DNA of 64,000 bases, taken from NCBI RefSeq assembly GCF_014873945.1, contig NZ_JADBEC010000002.1, positions 2,232,001 to 2,296,000 on the forward strand, in the 5' to 3' direction. The stretch is from Rhizobium viscosum. GTDB taxonomy: Bacteria > Pseudomonadota > Alphaproteobacteria > Rhizobiales > Rhizobiaceae. The notes below the pieces were generated by a model. That model was not told the DNA's origin, made no database searches, and was given only the letters and a program-made list of their open reading frames with translations. Of this stretch, positions 63,436 through 64,000 are shown piece after piece. Both the position numbers and the translations under genes were made by a program. How positions within the stretch are numbered: position 1 is the first letter of the stretch; each line of letters opens with the position of its first letter.

Positions 63436-63705
63436 AATTTTGTAAGCGCTGCCCTGCATCTGCAAATTTTGTAAGCGCGCTTACCAAACAAAATCAGCAC
63501 CTTAACGATTGCGCTTACAAACTTACGAAATTACGGCCTGTTTCAAACTCTCATGGAGATAGCCAACAGCCCTGGAATACCGATCTGTCTCTCCACCTGA
63601 GTTTCGCCATTACTTCGTAAGTCCGTAAGCGAAGCAATAAATCGTTGAAACCATTATGGAAATTCGCTTACAAAGTTTATGTAGGCAATCGTAAGCGTCG
63701 TAAGC
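63436..63705. repeat. Cluster of seven GTAAGCG heptamers, both orientations
   Basis: GTAAGCG at 63442, 63471, 63625 and 63691 (+), and its complement CGCTTAC at 63478, 63512 and 63665. Two copies form the perfect 14-bp palindrome GTAAGCGCGCTTAC (63471-63484). AATTTTGTAAGCGC is repeated exactly at 63436 and 63465 (29 bp period). Partial copies include GTAAGC at 63700. About 0.03 copies would be expected by chance in this length. It is probably a multi-site binding region for a DNA-binding protein. Confidence 0.8.
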
Positions 63706-63880
63706 AATTCTGCAGATCGGCCGGCAAGACAAACCACCCCAAGGCCAGCGTCTCCAGGACGTACGCCCACACCCTCTAGCTAAAGCGTGTCGCAATCGTT
63801 CAGATGCGCTTGGCACGCCTTCGGTTTTGTTCGACGCATGTCGTATCGTAAAACTGCTGCGCACTTTTGCGCGACATGCT

Positions 63881-64000
63881 TTAGCGCAGCACAGTGCGCA
63901 GTGTGGTTTGCGTTTCCTTGAGCAGCGGCAGGTAGCGCGCGACCATCTCGGCCGCCGGCACATGGGCGGCCGGTGCGCCGATATTGATGGCGACTACAGT
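63881..64000 (-). CDS. IclR-family transcriptional regulator, C-terminal end only
   Basis: The last 39 codons of a gene that runs off the window: TVVAINIGAPAAHV, then a helix ending YLPLLKETQTTLRTVL and TAA at 63881. The A-x-N-I/V-(small residues) strand followed by a C-terminal helix with L-P-x-L-x-E-T is the normal end of IclR effector domains. A PcaR-type regulator of 3-oxoadipate use would suit the neighbourhood, but the fragment is too short to say. The GTAAGCG cluster lies beyond its 3' end, not in its promoter. Confidence 0.7.
   Translation of the reverse strand, partial: TVVAINIGAPAAHVPAAEMVARYLPLLKETQTTLRTVLR

Larger units (their letters stand above)
63258..63880. other. Decayed gene-poor region before the IclR gene
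   Basis: About 620 bp with no intact gene. It holds a short DedA-like coding remnant (63338-63421), the GTAAGCG cluster (63436-63705), and about 175 bp without visible structure. The middle part is clearly more AT-rich than its surroundings, which fits a regulatory or acquired segment. Confidence 0.6.

Noticed and set aside
63471..63484. Reading the GTAAGCG palindromes as a CRISPR array
   Set aside because: Repeats are only 7-14 bp, spacing is irregular and both orientations occur; there are no cas genes.
63610..63963. A 117-codon minus-strand frame near the right edge
   Set aside because: Cys/Arg-rich shadow; the IclR C-terminus reads in a different frame of the same strand.

Overview
The window reads as a chromosomal or chromid segment from a Rhizobiaceae alphaproteobacterium, most likely Rhizobium or a close Agrobacterium relative. 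The evidence is the high-GC coding style, a pca cluster with a divergent PcaQ-type LysR regulator and its ATAACC-N4-GGTTAA-like operator, a cyoABCD operon followed by SURF1, several class III adenylate cyclases, and a PmtA-like phospholipid methyltransferase. I see no rRNA, tRNA, CRISPR array, prophage or intact insertion sequence. About 54 genes are supported. Several starts were moved inward from the longest open frame using Shine-Dalgarno sequences and family start positions.

Layout. 1-6.0 kb: an ACS-type MFS carrier faces a LysR-controlled operon of NicC-like flavin monooxygenase, alpha/beta hydrolase and MFS carrier. 6.0-8.6 kb: an inositol-monophosphatase-family gene with an apparent one-base frameshift, a LacI regulator and a small secreted protein. 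8.8-12.6 kb: a two-gene ABC exporter that looks like an asymmetric heterodimer. 12.9-17.5 kb: a sugar mutarotase, an FAD/NAD(P) protein and a hybrid PAS histidine kinase. 17.5-22.5 kb: SURF1 and the cyo quinol oxidase operon. 22.9-31.4 kb: an MFS carrier, a strong terminator, then a cNMP-binding protein, a 904-aa ABC-exporter-like protein with every ATPase motif degraded, and three glycosyltransferases. 31.4-37.4 kb: an oligopeptide-type ABC importer. 37.6-49.4 kb: three cyclase-like proteins, a nucleotide-sugar dehydrogenase, an Rrf2/thioredoxin-reductase-like pair, FkbM, a GT4/polysaccharide deacetylase pair and an MBL-fold hydrolase. 49.8-53.6 kb: an AfuABC/FbpABC-like ABC importer behind a Pho-box-like array. 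53.7-59.5 kb: a short membrane protein, an SDR, and pcaBGHCD with divergent pcaQ. 59.6-64 kb: a beta-hydroxyacid dehydrogenase, a two-component system, a PmtA-like methyltransferase, a decayed stretch carrying seven GTAAGCG heptamers, and the 3' end of an IclR regulator cut by the window edge.

How it fits together. The pca operon takes protocatechuate to 3-oxoadipate, and the 1-6 kb operon may be another route for an aromatic compound. The 24.3-31.4 kb and 39-49 kb blocks look like cell-surface glycan and second-messenger functions. The most unusual items are the pseudo-ATPase ABC protein in the glycosyltransferase block, the Pho-box-like promoter of the 49.9 kb importer, the cyclase with a membrane and 2Fe-2S input module, and the GTAAGCG cluster at 63.4-63.7 kb.
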